A stretch of 64,000 nt of DNA, taken from contig JAGVOT010000061.1 in the NCBI GenBank assembly GCA_020052615.1, positions 21,629-85,628 on the forward strand. Reading direction: 5' to 3'. Shown in pieces: positions 1-8,116 of the stretch. This stretch comes from Nitrospirota bacterium. GTDB lineage: Bacteria; Nitrospirota; UBA9217. Made by a program: the position numbers and the translations under genes. The notes under the pieces were generated by a model. It was not told the DNA's origin. It saw only the letters and a program-made list of their open reading frames with translations, and did no database searches. How positions within the stretch are numbered: the stretch's first letter is position 1; each line of letters opens with the position of its first letter.

Positions 1-556
1 TGATGGCCTTATCGATCACCGGACACGCCCGGTAGCAGGCGTCGCACTGGATGCCCCAGTAGGCAATGCAGGTCTCACGGTCGATGACCGCAAGCCCGAT
101 GCGGGCCTTATTGATGTTCAGGACCGCTTTACCGGCTTCGCCGTCGCTGACCAGCCCCGTATCAAGCGCGCCCGTGGGGCAGATCGCCGCGCAGGGAATG
201 TCCCGGCACATCCGGCAGGGACGATCGCGCATCACGAAATAAGGCGTCCCGATCGGCCTTCCGTCACCCGGGGCCGCCAGAACGAGCGCTTGATAGGGGC
301 AGGCGGCGACGCAGAGGCCGCACTTCGTGCAGGCAGCGAGGAACCTTGCGTCATCCACCGCGCCCGGAGGCCGGAGAGCGGTCGGATATGCCTTCTTCCC
401 CTCGAGAAATCCCGCCCAGACCAGACCGCCGACAGCAGCAATGCCGAGGCTCCGCGTTGCATCGATCAAAAACTTCCTTCGATCTGGGGATGCTGGATTC
501 CCGCTTTCGCGGGAATGACGATCTTCATTCCGCACTCCGCACTCCGCACTCGTCAT
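1..556 (-). CDS. napG: NapG-type ferredoxin of periplasmic nitrate reductase (3' end outside window)
   Basis: About 185 residues are visible; the C-terminus lies beyond position 1. NapG is a periplasmic four-cluster ferredoxin that helps pass electrons from quinol to NapA. A Tat-type motif (RRKFL) is followed by a hydrophobic stretch, then CTKCGLCVAACP, CRMCRDIPCAAICPTG and CIAYWGIQCDACYRACP, which are three of the expected four [4Fe-4S] motifs. The ATG at 556-554 overlaps the napA stop (TGATG), so translation is probably coupled. The 25 residues before the Arg pair are encoded by a palindromic repeat and a heptamer array (497-551) and look unlike normal NapG. An in-frame GTG at 535-533 is the other possible start. 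Family identity is clear; the start is less so. Confidence 0.9.
   Translation of the reverse strand, partial: MTSAECGVRNEDRHSRESGNPASPDRRKFLIDATRSLGIAAVGGLVWAGFLEGKKAYPTALRPPGAVDDARFLAACTKCGLCVAACPYQALVLAAPGDGRPIGTPYFVMRDRPCRMCRDIPCAAICPTGALDTGLVSDGEAGKAVLNINKARIGLAVIDRETCIAYWGIQCDACYRACPVIDKAI
497..516. repeat. REP-like palindrome inside napG 5' end
   Basis: ATTCCCGC and GCGGGAAT form a perfect 8-bp inverted repeat around the loop TTTC. A close variant, ATCCCCGC/GCGGGGAT around GAAA, lies at 27533-27552, with the same flanks (CGTCAT on one side, CCAG on the other). This looks like a dispersed extragenic palindrome that here sits in coding sequence. Confidence 0.8.
531..551. repeat. Heptamer array, CGCACTC x3
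   Basis: Three perfect tandem copies of CGCACTC. The array lies within the first codons of napG. The reverse complement of this unit recurs at 15518-15552. Confidence 0.9.
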
Positions 557-3324
557 CACACTTTGTAGACTTTGACCGCGCACTTCTTGTAGTCCGGCTC
601 CTTAGAGATCGGACAGGTGGCGTCGAGCGTCACCTTGTTGATCAGAACATGCTCGTCGAAGAAGGGCACGAAGATGAGACCCTTGGGCGGCAGGTTCCTG
701 CCGCGCGTCTCGACCCGTGCCTTCACTTTGCCCCTGCGCGATTCGATCCAGACGAGCTCGCCGTCCTTGAGCTTGTGCTGCTCCGCGTCCCTGGGGCTCA
801 TGAAGCACTGGGCCTCGGGCACCGCCCGGTACAGTTCGGGGACACGCATGGTCATGGTGCCGGTATGCCAGTGTTCCAGCACGCGGCCGGTGCAGAGCCA
901 GAGCGGATATTCCGCGCTCGGGATCTCCGGAGGGTCGATGTAATGGCGCAGGAAGATCTTGGCCTGGTTCGGCAGCTTGACCTTCTCCTCGCCCCTGGGC
1001 CCGAGCAGGTCGCCCTTGGGTATCTCCTTGCCGGCGTCACCATAGAAGGCGAACTTGCCGTGGTTCGCCGCCTTGGCGTAAGGATCGTACTCGGAATTGA
1101 ACCGCCAGAGCGTCTCCTTCCCGTCCACCACGGGCCAGCGAAGGCCGCGCACCTTGTGGTAAGTGTCAAAATCAGCAAGGTCGTGTCCATGGCCGAGGCC
1201 GAACTTGCGGTATTCCTCCCAGAGATACTTCTGAAGGAAAAATCCGTATCCCTTGAAGCCCTCGACGTTGCGCTTGTCGCCGGCGGCCTCGGTGTTCTGA
1301 TAACCCTCGCCCACCGGATCGGGCCATTTATACGTTTTCGCTTCCTTGTTGGCGAAGAGCACATCAAACAGTGTGTCCTTCGAACTGTAGCCCATCGCAT
1401 GGGCCTTCCCGACGACATCGGGCAGGCTGGTCTTGTCGTCGATCTTCCATTCCTTCCAGACTTCGGCAAGGGTGAAGCGCTTCGCGAACTCCGTGGTCTG
1501 CCAGGTGTCGGACATGGACTTCCCGATGGGCGTCACCTGCTGGCGCCAGTGCTGGGTCCTGCGCTCGGCGTTGCCGTAGGCGCCCCACTTCTCGAAGATC
1601 ATCGCCGCCGGCAGGATCAGGTCGGCGACCTTGGCCGAGATGCTCGGATAGGCGTCGGAGACTACAATGAAGTTGTCCATCTCCCGCGCCGCGGCGATCC
1701 AGTGGTTTGCGTTGGTCGCGTTCTGCCAGGGATTGTTCACCTGCACCCATACCCACTTGATCGTCCCGTCCTCGAGGTCGCGCATGATCTTCATAAAATG
1801 CGACCCCATGACCGGGTTGAGCGTGCCTTCGGGGAGCTTCCAGATCTTCTCGGTGATCGCGCGGTGCTTCGGGTTCATGACCACCATGTCCGCCGGCAGG
1901 CGATGGGCGAAGGTGCCGACCTCGCGGGCCGTGCCGCAGGCGCTCGGCTGGCCGGTCAGGCTGAAGGCCCCGTTCCCGGGCTGGGACTGTTTGCCCAGCA
2001 GGAGATGGATGGCGTAGATCTGTTCGTTCACCCAGGTCCCGCGTACATGCTGGTTGAATCCCATGGTCCAGAAGCTGACCACTTTGCGGCCTTTCTCGGC
2101 ATACAGGTCGGCCAGGGCCTGGAGCTTCTTCTTGAACTCATCGAGCGGCTCATCGGCGTTGCCCTTCGCCAACTGCGCCACGAAATCGAGCGTATAGGGC
2201 TCGAGGCCTTTCTTGAAGTCTTCGAAGGTGATGGCCCAATGCGCACCGGCCTTGCCGGTGTTCTTCATCTCCATCCTGTCGCCTTCCTTGATGCCCAGGC
2301 TGCCCATGGCTACGGCCTCGTCCTTCGTGATGATCTTGAACGACTCCTTGCTGGCCGTATCGAGCTCTTCCTTTTTATACTTCGGGTGGTCGATCTTCGG
2401 CCTGAGGCCGTAGCCGATGTCCACAAAGCCCGTGGCGAACACGCAGTTCCGGTTCACGAAGTCCCAGTCGATGGCCCCGGGCCGGTTCACGATCTCCCGG
2501 AGGATGTAGTTCTGGATGGCAAGGTCCGTGTTCGGCTTGATGACGATCTCGCTGTCGGCGAGGTTGGAACAGCGGTTGGTGAAGGTCGTGAGGTTCACGA
2601 CCTTGACGCGGCCGGGGTCTGCCAGCTTCCGGTTGGTGATCTTGGACCACAGGACCGGGTGCATCTCCGCCATGTTCGCGCCCCAGAGCACGACCGTGTC
2701 GGAATGGTGCATATCGTCGTAATTCCCCGCCGGCTCGTCGATGCCAAAGGTCTCCATGAAGGCGGCCACGGCGCTTGCCATGCAGAGCCGCGCGTTGGGG
2801 TCGATGTTATTCGAGCGAAATCCAGCCTTCATCAGCTTGGCCGAGGTGTACCCCTCCATGATGGTGTACTGGCCGGAGCCGAAGATCGCGACGCCCTTTG
2901 GTCCGAGCGCGGCGTAGTGCTTCTTGAACTGCTTCGCCATCTCGTCGAAGGCTTTCTTCCAGGTGACCGGCTTGAACTTCCCCTTCTTGTCGAACTCGCC
3001 CCGGTCGTTCACGCGCATGAGCGGCTCGGTCAGCCGGTCGGCGCCGTAAATGATCTTGGCGTTGAAATACCCCTTGATGCAGTTCAGGCCCATGTTTACG
3101 GGAGCGATGGGGTCTCCCTTCACCGCCACGATCCGGTCGTCCTTGGTCGCGACCATGATGCCGCAGCCCGTCCCGCAGAAGCGGCAGACCGACTTGTCCC
3201 ATTTCCAGCCTATCTCCGCCTTCGCCGCAATCGCCAGGATATCCTCCGGCACGCTCATCCCCACCGCCGTCGCGGCGGCAACTGCCGCCGTGGTCTTTAT
3301 GAACTCTCTTCTTGATAATGCCAT
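556..3324 (-). CDS. napA: Periplasmic nitrate reductase catalytic subunit, long form
   Basis: 922 residues. NapA reduces nitrate to nitrite in the periplasm with a bis-MGD molybdenum centre and one [4Fe-4S] cluster. The N-terminus has a Tat signal (SRREFIK at 4-10, then an Ala-rich stretch). Cys47, Cys50, Cys54 and Cys82 fit the cluster motif, and Cys181 in NARLCMAS is the expected Mo ligand. E. coli NapA is about 828 residues; the extra length, with an insertion near residues 300-370, recalls the long NapA of Epsilonproteobacteria. The next gene is napG, overlapping by one base. A sigma70-like promoter lies at 3478-3506. The enzyme arrives folded through Tat and depends on molybdopterin, so the moaD-moaE fusion at 18802 is functionally linked. 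Confidence 0.95.
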   Translation of the reverse strand: MALSRREFIKTTAAVAAATAVGMSVPEDILAIAAKAEIGWKWDKSVCRFCGTGCGIMVATKDDRIVAVKGDPIAPVNMGLNCIKGYFNAKIIYGADRLTEPLMRVNDRGEFDKKGKFKPVTWKKAFDEMAKQFKKHYAALGPKGVAIFGSGQYTIMEGYTSAKLMKAGFRSNNIDPNARLCMASAVAAFMETFGIDEPAGNYDDMHHSDTVVLWGANMAEMHPVLWSKITNRKLADPGRVKVVNLTTFTNRCSNLADSEIVIKPNTDLAIQNYILREIVNRPGAIDWDFVNRNCVFATGFVDIGYGLRPKIDHPKYKKEELDTASKESFKIITKDEAVAMGSLGIKEGDRMEMKNTGKAGAHWAITFEDFKKGLEPYTLDFVAQLAKGNADEPLDEFKKKLQALADLYAEKGRKVVSFWTMGFNQHVRGTWVNEQIYAIHLLLGKQSQPGNGAFSLTGQPSACGTAREVGTFAHRLPADMVVMNPKHRAITEKIWKLPEGTLNPVMGSHFMKIMRDLEDGTIKWVWVQVNNPWQNATNANHWIAAAREMDNFIVVSDAYPSISAKVADLILPAAMIFEKWGAYGNAERRTQHWRQQVTPIGKSMSDTWQTTEFAKRFTLAEVWKEWKIDDKTSLPDVVGKAHAMGYSSKDTLFDVLFANKEAKTYKWPDPVGEGYQNTEAAGDKRNVEGFKGYGFFLQKYLWEEYRKFGLGHGHDLADFDTYHKVRGLRWPVVDGKETLWRFNSEYDPYAKAANHGKFAFYGDAGKEIPKGDLLGPRGEEKVKLPNQAKIFLRHYIDPPEIPSAEYPLWLCTGRVLEHWHTGTMTMRVPELYRAVPEAQCFMSPRDAEQHKLKDGELVWIESRRGKVKARVETRGRNLPPKGLIFVPFFDEHVLINKVTLDATCPISKEPDYKKCAVKVYKV

Positions 3325-3653
3325 GGCTGCCCCCTTCCGTGGACTGAGACCTAGGGAATATCTCCCGGCAAGTGTACAAGATTATCGACAAGGGAACGTA
3401 TGACGAAGATCATAGCCGGACCTCGGCCGAAATTTCGTCAGATCGACTTTCCGAATGATGCTCTACGGCATGAAGAAAGTTTAGCGTTGAAAAGAGGCAC
3501 TGTCAAGGATGCCGCAAAAGGCAGGAAGTGACCAGAAAGGTGCAGAAGCGATCATACTTCGAAGTGTTTCGGGGGAACTGGGGTGAGTTCTACAGCGAAT
3601 TGTTCAGATGAAGCAAGGGTATGGCAGGGACTGCCTCCATGACCCCGGCGGGA
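3325..3653. other. Intergenic region upstream of napA
   Basis: Holds the napA promoter (3478-3506) and a leader of about 145 bases. I see no tRNA and no convincing FNR or NarL site. The part near 3630 has only a weak GC hairpin. Confidence 0.6.
3478..3506 (-). promoter_or_regulatory. Sigma70-like promoter for napA
   Basis: On the minus strand TTGACA (3506-3501) and TAAACT (3483-3478) are separated by 17 bases. The -35 box is perfect. Transcription would start near 3471. Confidence 0.6.
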
Positions 3654-3905
3654 TCATTGCAGAGACTTTTTCAGTTCCTGGAGCACCGCCTCGATCTGGT
3701 GCTCGGTGATGAAGCCGTTGTCATAGAGGATCGTCCCGAGGAGCCGGTGTTCGCGTCCGTTGATGTCGTCATCTATCTGCTCGTTCACGGCGGCCTTAAC
3801 GTTCTCGGCGGACACGATGCCCTTGCGCACGGCGATCGCGCCGAACCGCTGGCAGTGGTCCCCGGTGACCGTGGCATCGGATTTTCTTCGTTTCAGACGG
3901 ACCAT
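3654..3905 (-). CDS. Small protein resembling GspE/MshE N-terminal-type helical domains
   Basis: 83 residues, no signal peptide or membrane segment. Two similar helical units can be seen: FGAIAVRKGIVSAENVKAAV (21-40) and the related segment from about 56 on, with LGTILYDNGFITEHQIEAVL. This pattern (Leu-Gly-x-Ile-Leu ... Gly-Phe/Ile-Ile/Val-Thr/Ser ... Gln/Asn-Ile/Val) resembles the N-terminal domain of type II secretion and pilus ATPases, found also in small stand-alone proteins. There are no secretion genes nearby, so a function cannot be given. ATG at 3905 has a weak upstream GAGG. Lies downstream of a repeat copy (3965-4049). Confidence 0.7.
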   Translation of the reverse strand: MVRLKRRKSDATVTGDHCQRFGAIAVRKGIVSAENVKAAVNEQIDDDINGREHRLLGTILYDNGFITEHQIEAVLQELKKSLQ

Positions 3906-3964
3906 TGACGCCTCACTCGCAAGCAGTTGAAGCTCCTTGCAGTCCCGATCTGGAAGAACAGGGA

Positions 3965-4049
3965 GCTTCGATCCTCAAGGTAATACTAATTATCCTAATC
4001 GCTTGCTGACCCCGCGGCAGGCTGCGGGAATGCGCTCGCTCCTGGATTA
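3965..4049 (-). repeat. 86-bp dispersed repeat, inverted and diverged copy
   Basis: On the minus strand this reads as a diverged copy of the 86-bp element at 9574-9659 and 9685-9770. Shared blocks include AATCCAGGAGCGAGCGCATT, CCCGCAGC, AGCGA and TTGAGGATCGAAGC. It lies between the triheme cytochrome gene and the next gene. Confidence 0.85.
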
Positions 4050-4080
4050 TCAGAGGTGCCGGATCACGACGGTAGAAGCA

Positions 4081-4416
4081 TTATGTTCCCGGTAACCTAT
4101 TATTATGGCAGGTGGCACAGTGCTTTTTGTCGGCCACATCGAAGGCCTTCTTGCCGCTGTGGCAGGCCCCGCAGGACTTCCCCTTCTGCATGCCCGCCAT
4201 TCCGACGACCTTGTGCTGCGCCTTGTTCGTAAAGAGCGCGTAGTGGCATTCGGAGCATTTTTGCCTGGCCTTGCTCACGTGATAGTCATGACTGAAAAGC
4301 ACGCTTGCCATTCCCGGGGCCGTAAAAACAATATCGCCGCCGCCGATGACGGCCCATGCCGTGGATGCCGCCAGGATCAGCGCGATCAGACCGGAAAAGA
4401 TCTTTTTCACATTCAT
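4081..4416 (-). CDS. Exported triheme c-type cytochrome (c7-like)
   Basis: 111 residues with a signal peptide ending at about residue 22 (LAASTAWA). Three CXXCH heme sites are present: CSECH, CGACH and CATCH. Extra His residues (SHDYH, QHK, KKHC) could be second axial ligands, as in bis-His low-potential cytochromes of the c7/c3 type. It probably carries electrons in the periplasm; whether it serves Nap is unknown. The start at 4416 has a purine-rich ribosome site (AAGGGGGCG). A good promoter at 4470-4498 drives it. Confidence 0.88.
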   Translation of the reverse strand: MNVKKIFSGLIALILAASTAWAVIGGGDIVFTAPGMASVLFSHDYHVSKARQKCSECHYALFTNKAQHKVVGMAGMQKGKSCGACHSGKKAFDVADKKHCATCHNNRLPGT

Positions 4417-4469
4417 ATGTTCGCCCCCTTGCGTCGTTCACACGGCTGAAGGTAAACGTTAATTGTCGT

Positions 4470-4498
4470 ATTATAGGCATGATGGTCCGCGGAGGCAA
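4470..4498 (-). promoter_or_regulatory. Sigma70-like promoter for the triheme cytochrome
   Basis: On the minus strand TTGCCT (4498-4493), a 17-base spacer and a perfect TATAAT (4475-4470). The start point would be near 4463, giving a leader of about 47 bases. It lies in the divergent gap, which argues for the 4559 start of the plus-strand gene. Confidence 0.7.
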
Positions 4499-4558
4499 GC
4501 TGAAAAACGGCCGGGCCCGGCATGGATATGGTTCAGCCTATATGCTATAGTAGCTGGT

Positions 4559-7249
4559 ATGTTCAATCGGCGCGCATTTGTCCTTGTCTGTTGTTCTGTT
4601 ATCTTCTTTCTTCCGCGCCCCGCTCTTCCGGAACAAACGCCTCTTCCTGCCCTTCGGATCACTCTCGCCACGGATGCCTTGCAGGACGCATCCGGATCGC
4701 CACCGCCCCTCGCAGGAATAGCGCGTCCCCGGGTCGGGATCGCACTTGCCGGAGGGGGGGCAAAGGCCGCGGCGTCCATAGGCGTGCTTAACGTGCTCCT
4801 CAGGGAAGGGATTCCGGTGGATGCCATCGCCGGCACAAGCATGGGGGCCGGCATCGGCGGGCTGTACGCCGCCGGCTACAGTCCTGATGAGATCGAGGAT
4901 ATCTTCCTTACCAACGACTGGAATGACATCTTCAAGGACACCCCGCCGCGGGCCTTCCTGACCCAGCAGCAGAAAGAAGCCGGCAGCCGGCATCTGCTCG
5001 AATTCACCTTTGTAGGAGGGAGCATCGTCCCGCCTTCCGGCCTTACCGCCGGCCAGAAATTGACCAACCTGCTCGCCGGCAGGACCCTCGCGGCCACCTT
5101 CGAGGCGAACATGAACTTCGACCGGCTGCGCATCCCCTTCCGCGCCGTGGCCACGGACATCGAGACCGGCGAGGCCATCCCCATCGCGAGAGGGCTCCTC
5201 CACGATGCGATGCGAGCAAGCGCTGCCATCCCCGTCGTTTTTCAACCCGTGGAGATCGAGGGCCGCATCCTTGTGGACGGCGGCATGTCGAACAATCTGC
5301 CCGTGGAGATCGTCAGGTCCATGGGTATGGACGTCGTGATCGCCGTCGACCCGTCATCGAGGCTCGAAAGCAAGGACAAGCTTGATTCGGTCGTCAGCAT
5401 ATTCAATCAGGCGATCTCCCTCCAAGTCCGTCGCGAGACCGAGCGGCAGAGAAAGCTTGCGGACCTTCTGATCGTTCCCAATACCGACGATTATGCATTC
5501 ACCGATTTCCCGGCCATGGCGGAGATCATCCGCAAGGGTGAAGAAGCCGCGCGCGAAGCCCTTCCCCGCATCCGGGAGCTCATAACACCGAAGCAACCTT
5601 CGCCGTGGGCGCCGCGGTTCCGCATCACGGACCTCACGGTGAGGGGAGCGGTGACCGTCGACGAAACCGAGATGCGGCAGACCTTCGCCCCCCTCCTGTC
5701 GCCCCGCGAGGCGACCGAGCAGGACCTCCGTGCCGCCATGGCCGAAATCTTCGCCGCCGGTCCCTTTGCGGAGCTCGTCCTCGAGCTGACGGCCGACCGA
5801 GACGCCTTCCATGCAGCGCTCACCGTGCGGGAAAATCCCGTGGTCACCGACATCAGCATTTCGGGCAATACCCTCGTTCCCAGCGCCGAGATACGGGAAC
5901 TGCTCGCATGGCAGCTGGGCCGGCCGCTGAACGGCGCACGACTTTCGTCAGAGCTCGAAAAGCTTACAAAACGTCTGCGTAGCCGGGGATACCTGCTCTT
6001 CCGGGTCGACCGGGCGGCACTGACCGAGGACGGCCATACCCTCGGGATCGTCATCTCCGAAGGCATGGTGGACTCCATCTCCTACCGCGGAAAGACCCGG
6101 ACCCGGCGTTCGTTGATCCAGCGCGAAACCATCACCCGGGCCGGCGCGCCGCTCAATTTCTTAGCCGCTGCCGATGACCTCCAGCACCTCTACGCCCTGG
6201 ACTATTTCGAAAGCATCGATGCCGACATGGAGCGCAGCCCGCGGGGCGGCGTGGACATCAGGCTCAAGATCAAGGAGAAGCCGACGAACAGGATCCGGCT
6301 CGGACTTCGCTACGACCTGGAGGATTCCTTCACGGCGCTTACGGACATCGTGGTCGACAATATCACCGGACGCGGCATCAAGGCGTACTTGTATACGCGT
6401 TACGGGAACTACACCGATGTGACCCTGGGATACACCTCCCCGGTGTTCATCAGGTCCAATTTCCTCCATACGGTCCAGGCATTCTTCCGTCAGCGGGATT
6501 ATCTGCTTTATGTGAATTCGCACCAGGCAGCTGACCTCGACATCAGCCGGACGGGGATCGACTTTGCCTTCGGCTACCAGTGGTTCCGGTTCGGCGATAC
6601 CTATCTCCGGTACCGCTTCGTGTCGGACCGGACCAGGAATGCCATTCCCGCCGCCCCCTTTGAGAATCCGACACGGATCAGCAGCCTGGCGTTCCTGTCC
6701 ACGCTCGATACGCGGGACCATGACACCTTCCCGCGTTCCGGCGTCCTGTTCAAAGGGTCCTATGAGGCGGCATCACAATCGTACGGCGGAGCCATCGATT
6801 TCCGGAAGACCGTCCTCGCCGGTCAGATGGTCCTGCCTCTGGGCAAACGCCACACTCTGGCCTTCGATGCATCGGCCGGGCTCGGCAGCGGGGAACTGCC
6901 GTACCAGGAGCAATTCGGGATCGGCGGGGCCGACAGCCTGCTCGGCACACCCCTGCCGGGTTATCACCGGAGAGAGTTCGTCGGCGCCAATGAACTGGGG
7001 GCATCGGCGACCTACCGCTGGATGATGGCGGAATATCAGCTGAAGGCGGTGAAGGCGGTCTACCTTGTTCTTTCCGGCGGAGCGGCAAACGTCTGGGACC
7101 GGCGGGACGACCTTTCTCCCCGTGACCTCAGGAAAGGCGCAGGTATCGGCCTCCACGCCGATACGCTTATCGGGCCCGTCCGGCTCGACCTCGGCGCGGG
7201 CGAGGACAATCGATATTTGGTGTATTTTTCTGCGGGATTCGATTTTTAG
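4559..7249 (+). CDS. Patatin-like phospholipase with POTRA and BamA-like barrel (PlpD-like, type Vd)
   Basis: 896 residues from the ATG at 4559, chosen because it begins directly with a signal peptide (MFNRRAFVLVCCSVIFFLP); an in-frame start at 4463 would put 32 unlikely residues in front and overlap the cytochrome promoter. The patatin domain (about 56-330) has the oxyanion loop GGGAKA (65-70), nucleophile Ser94 in GTSMG and Asp240 in DGG, so the catalytic dyad is intact. POTRA-type segments follow (about 375-540), and then a 16-strand-type barrel of the surface-antigen family to the C-terminal Phe (AGFDF). This order matches type Vd autotransporters such as PlpD of Pseudomonas, which are lipases. 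No strong ribosome site is seen. Confidence 0.9.
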   Translation: MFNRRAFVLVCCSVIFFLPRPALPEQTPLPALRITLATDALQDASGSPPPLAGIARPRVGIALAGGGAKAAASIGVLNVLLREGIPVDAIAGTSMGAGIGGLYAAGYSPDEIEDIFLTNDWNDIFKDTPPRAFLTQQQKEAGSRHLLEFTFVGGSIVPPSGLTAGQKLTNLLAGRTLAATFEANMNFDRLRIPFRAVATDIETGEAIPIARGLLHDAMRASAAIPVVFQPVEIEGRILVDGGMSNNLPVEIVRSMGMDVVIAVDPSSRLESKDKLDSVVSIFNQAISLQVRRETERQRKLADLLIVPNTDDYAFTDFPAMAEIIRKGEEAAREALPRIRELITPKQPSPWAPRFRITDLTVRGAVTVDETEMRQTFAPLLSPREATEQDLRAAMAEIFAAGPFAELVLELTADRDAFHAALTVRENPVVTDISISGNTLVPSAEIRELLAWQLGRPLNGARLSSELEKLTKRLRSRGYLLFRVDRAALTEDGHTLGIVISEGMVDSISYRGKTRTRRSLIQRETITRAGAPLNFLAAADDLQHLYALDYFESIDADMERSPRGGVDIRLKIKEKPTNRIRLGLRYDLEDSFTALTDIVVDNITGRGIKAYLYTRYGNYTDVTLGYTSPVFIRSNFLHTVQAFFRQRDYLLYVNSHQAADLDISRTGIDFAFGYQWFRFGDTYLRYRFVSDRTRNAIPAAPFENPTRISSLAFLSTLDTRDHDTFPRSGVLFKGSYEAASQSYGGAIDFRKTVLAGQMVLPLGKRHTLAFDASAGLGSGELPYQEQFGIGGADSLLGTPLPGYHRREFVGANELGASATYRWMMAEYQLKAVKAVYLVLSGGAANVWDRRDDLSPRDLRKGAGIGLHADTLIGPVRLDLGAGEDNRYLVYFSAGFDF

Positions 7250-7357
7250 CGATAGACAAGCACACGGTAAATCTCATTCTTGATGGTATCCCGCCTCTTT
7301 TTCTCTTCTGCGATATACTGGGGATGAACGGCGTGGAACAATCGGGCAGGAAAAAGA

Positions 7358-7385
7358 AAAGGCCGCCTCAGATGAGGCGGCCTTT
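7358..7385. terminator. Bidirectional intrinsic terminator
   Basis: AAAGGCCGCCTCA and TGAGGCGGCCTTT form a 13-bp perfect stem around GA, with A/T tracts on both sides. It lies between two convergent genes and can serve both. Confidence 0.9.
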
Positions 7386-7400
7386 ATTGATGATACGGGA

Positions 7401-7682
7401 TCAGCAGCCGACCGGGGCTTTCTTCTTAGCAGCCTTAATATCCGTCGCGACGTCCTTGTCGGTCGTCACTTCAACCTTGTCACCAGCCTTGAACTTGGCA
7501 ACGTCAACGTCCTTGCCTGCCTTGAAGGTCATGTCCTTGCCGTCCACGGTCACTACGATCGAGCCGGCCTTGGCGTCAACAGACTTCACCGCGCCCTTCA
7601 TGACGTGGCTCATCGCAAACGCCATTGACACAACCAGACAGATCGACAGCACCACAACCAGAACAACGGAAAGCTTCTTCAT
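7401..7682 (-). CDS. Small exported protein with OB-like fold features
   Basis: 93 residues. Start chosen at 7682 because it opens with a signal peptide (MKKLSVVLVVVLSICLVVSM, cleavage after about residue 23) behind a GAGGGGG ribosome site. The mature part has the pattern VMKGAVKSVDAKAGSIVVTV ... MTFKAG ... KFKAGDKVEVT, which looks like the small beta-barrel periplasmic proteins of the DUF1344/DUF5666 or CusF kind. No metal site is obvious apart from one C-terminal Cys. Function unknown. It has its own promoter (7728-7756) and a terminator. Confidence 0.8.
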   Translation of the reverse strand: MKKLSVVLVVVLSICLVVSMAFAMSHVMKGAVKSVDAKAGSIVVTVDGKDMTFKAGKDVDVAKFKAGDKVEVTTDKDVATDIKAAKKKAPVGC

Positions 7683-7727
7683 TCTATAACCCCCTCGATA
7701 GAGTATTTTTACCGCTTGTGAGCGATA

Positions 7728-7756
7728 TTGATACCATAATTTTAGACTTTCCGCAA
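7728..7756 (-). promoter_or_regulatory. Probable promoter of the small exported protein
   Basis: On the minus strand TTGCGG (7756-7751), 17 bases, TATCAA (7733-7728). Four of six matches in each box. Confidence 0.4.
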
Positions 7757-7843
7757 GCAGAATTTGAGGTGCCTGATACGGAAATTCAATGATTGCAGCA
7801 ACTTGCAACCAATCCGCAGGAGGCATCGCCGGCACCGATAGCT

Positions 7844-8092
7844 TTATTGCTGTACCCGCGCCCGCAAAATGACCTCGATAAGAGCGATCCGATCCTTGTA
7901 CGAACGACACTCCTGTTCGTATTCCTCCTGCATGGATTGCGCCTGCTCCGCGCCGATATGGACCGTGGTCTTTCCGAAGGTGAACGAGTGCGTATCCTCC
8001 AGGTCGCAGAGATTATCCTTGAGCCGATCGAGCTCTGCCCGCAACTCCTCCCCAGACATGGTCTCGTAGGGTCTTTCGATCTTGCTGTTCAT
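7844..8092 (-). CDS. Hypothetical small coiled-coil protein
   Basis: 82 residues, highly charged, no signal peptide. Residues 12-33 and 50-78 are predicted by eye to form amphipathic helices. The middle, THSFTFGKTTVHIGAEQAQS, is more distinctive. No family recognised. ATG at 8092 follows an AGGGGTG site. It lies 24 bases downstream of the nucleotidyltransferase gene and is probably co-transcribed with it. Confidence 0.65.
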   Translation of the reverse strand: MNSKIERPYETMSGEELRAELDRLKDNLCDLEDTHSFTFGKTTVHIGAEQAQSMQEEYEQECRSYKDRIALIEVILRARVQQ

Positions 8093-8116
8093 GGGACACC
8101 CCTGCGGGCGAAAAGT

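Noticed and set aside
346..3315. A 989-codon plus-strand frame opposite napA
   Set aside because: It is the antisense shadow of napA, whose motifs are unmistakable; the plus-strand protein has no recognisable domain.
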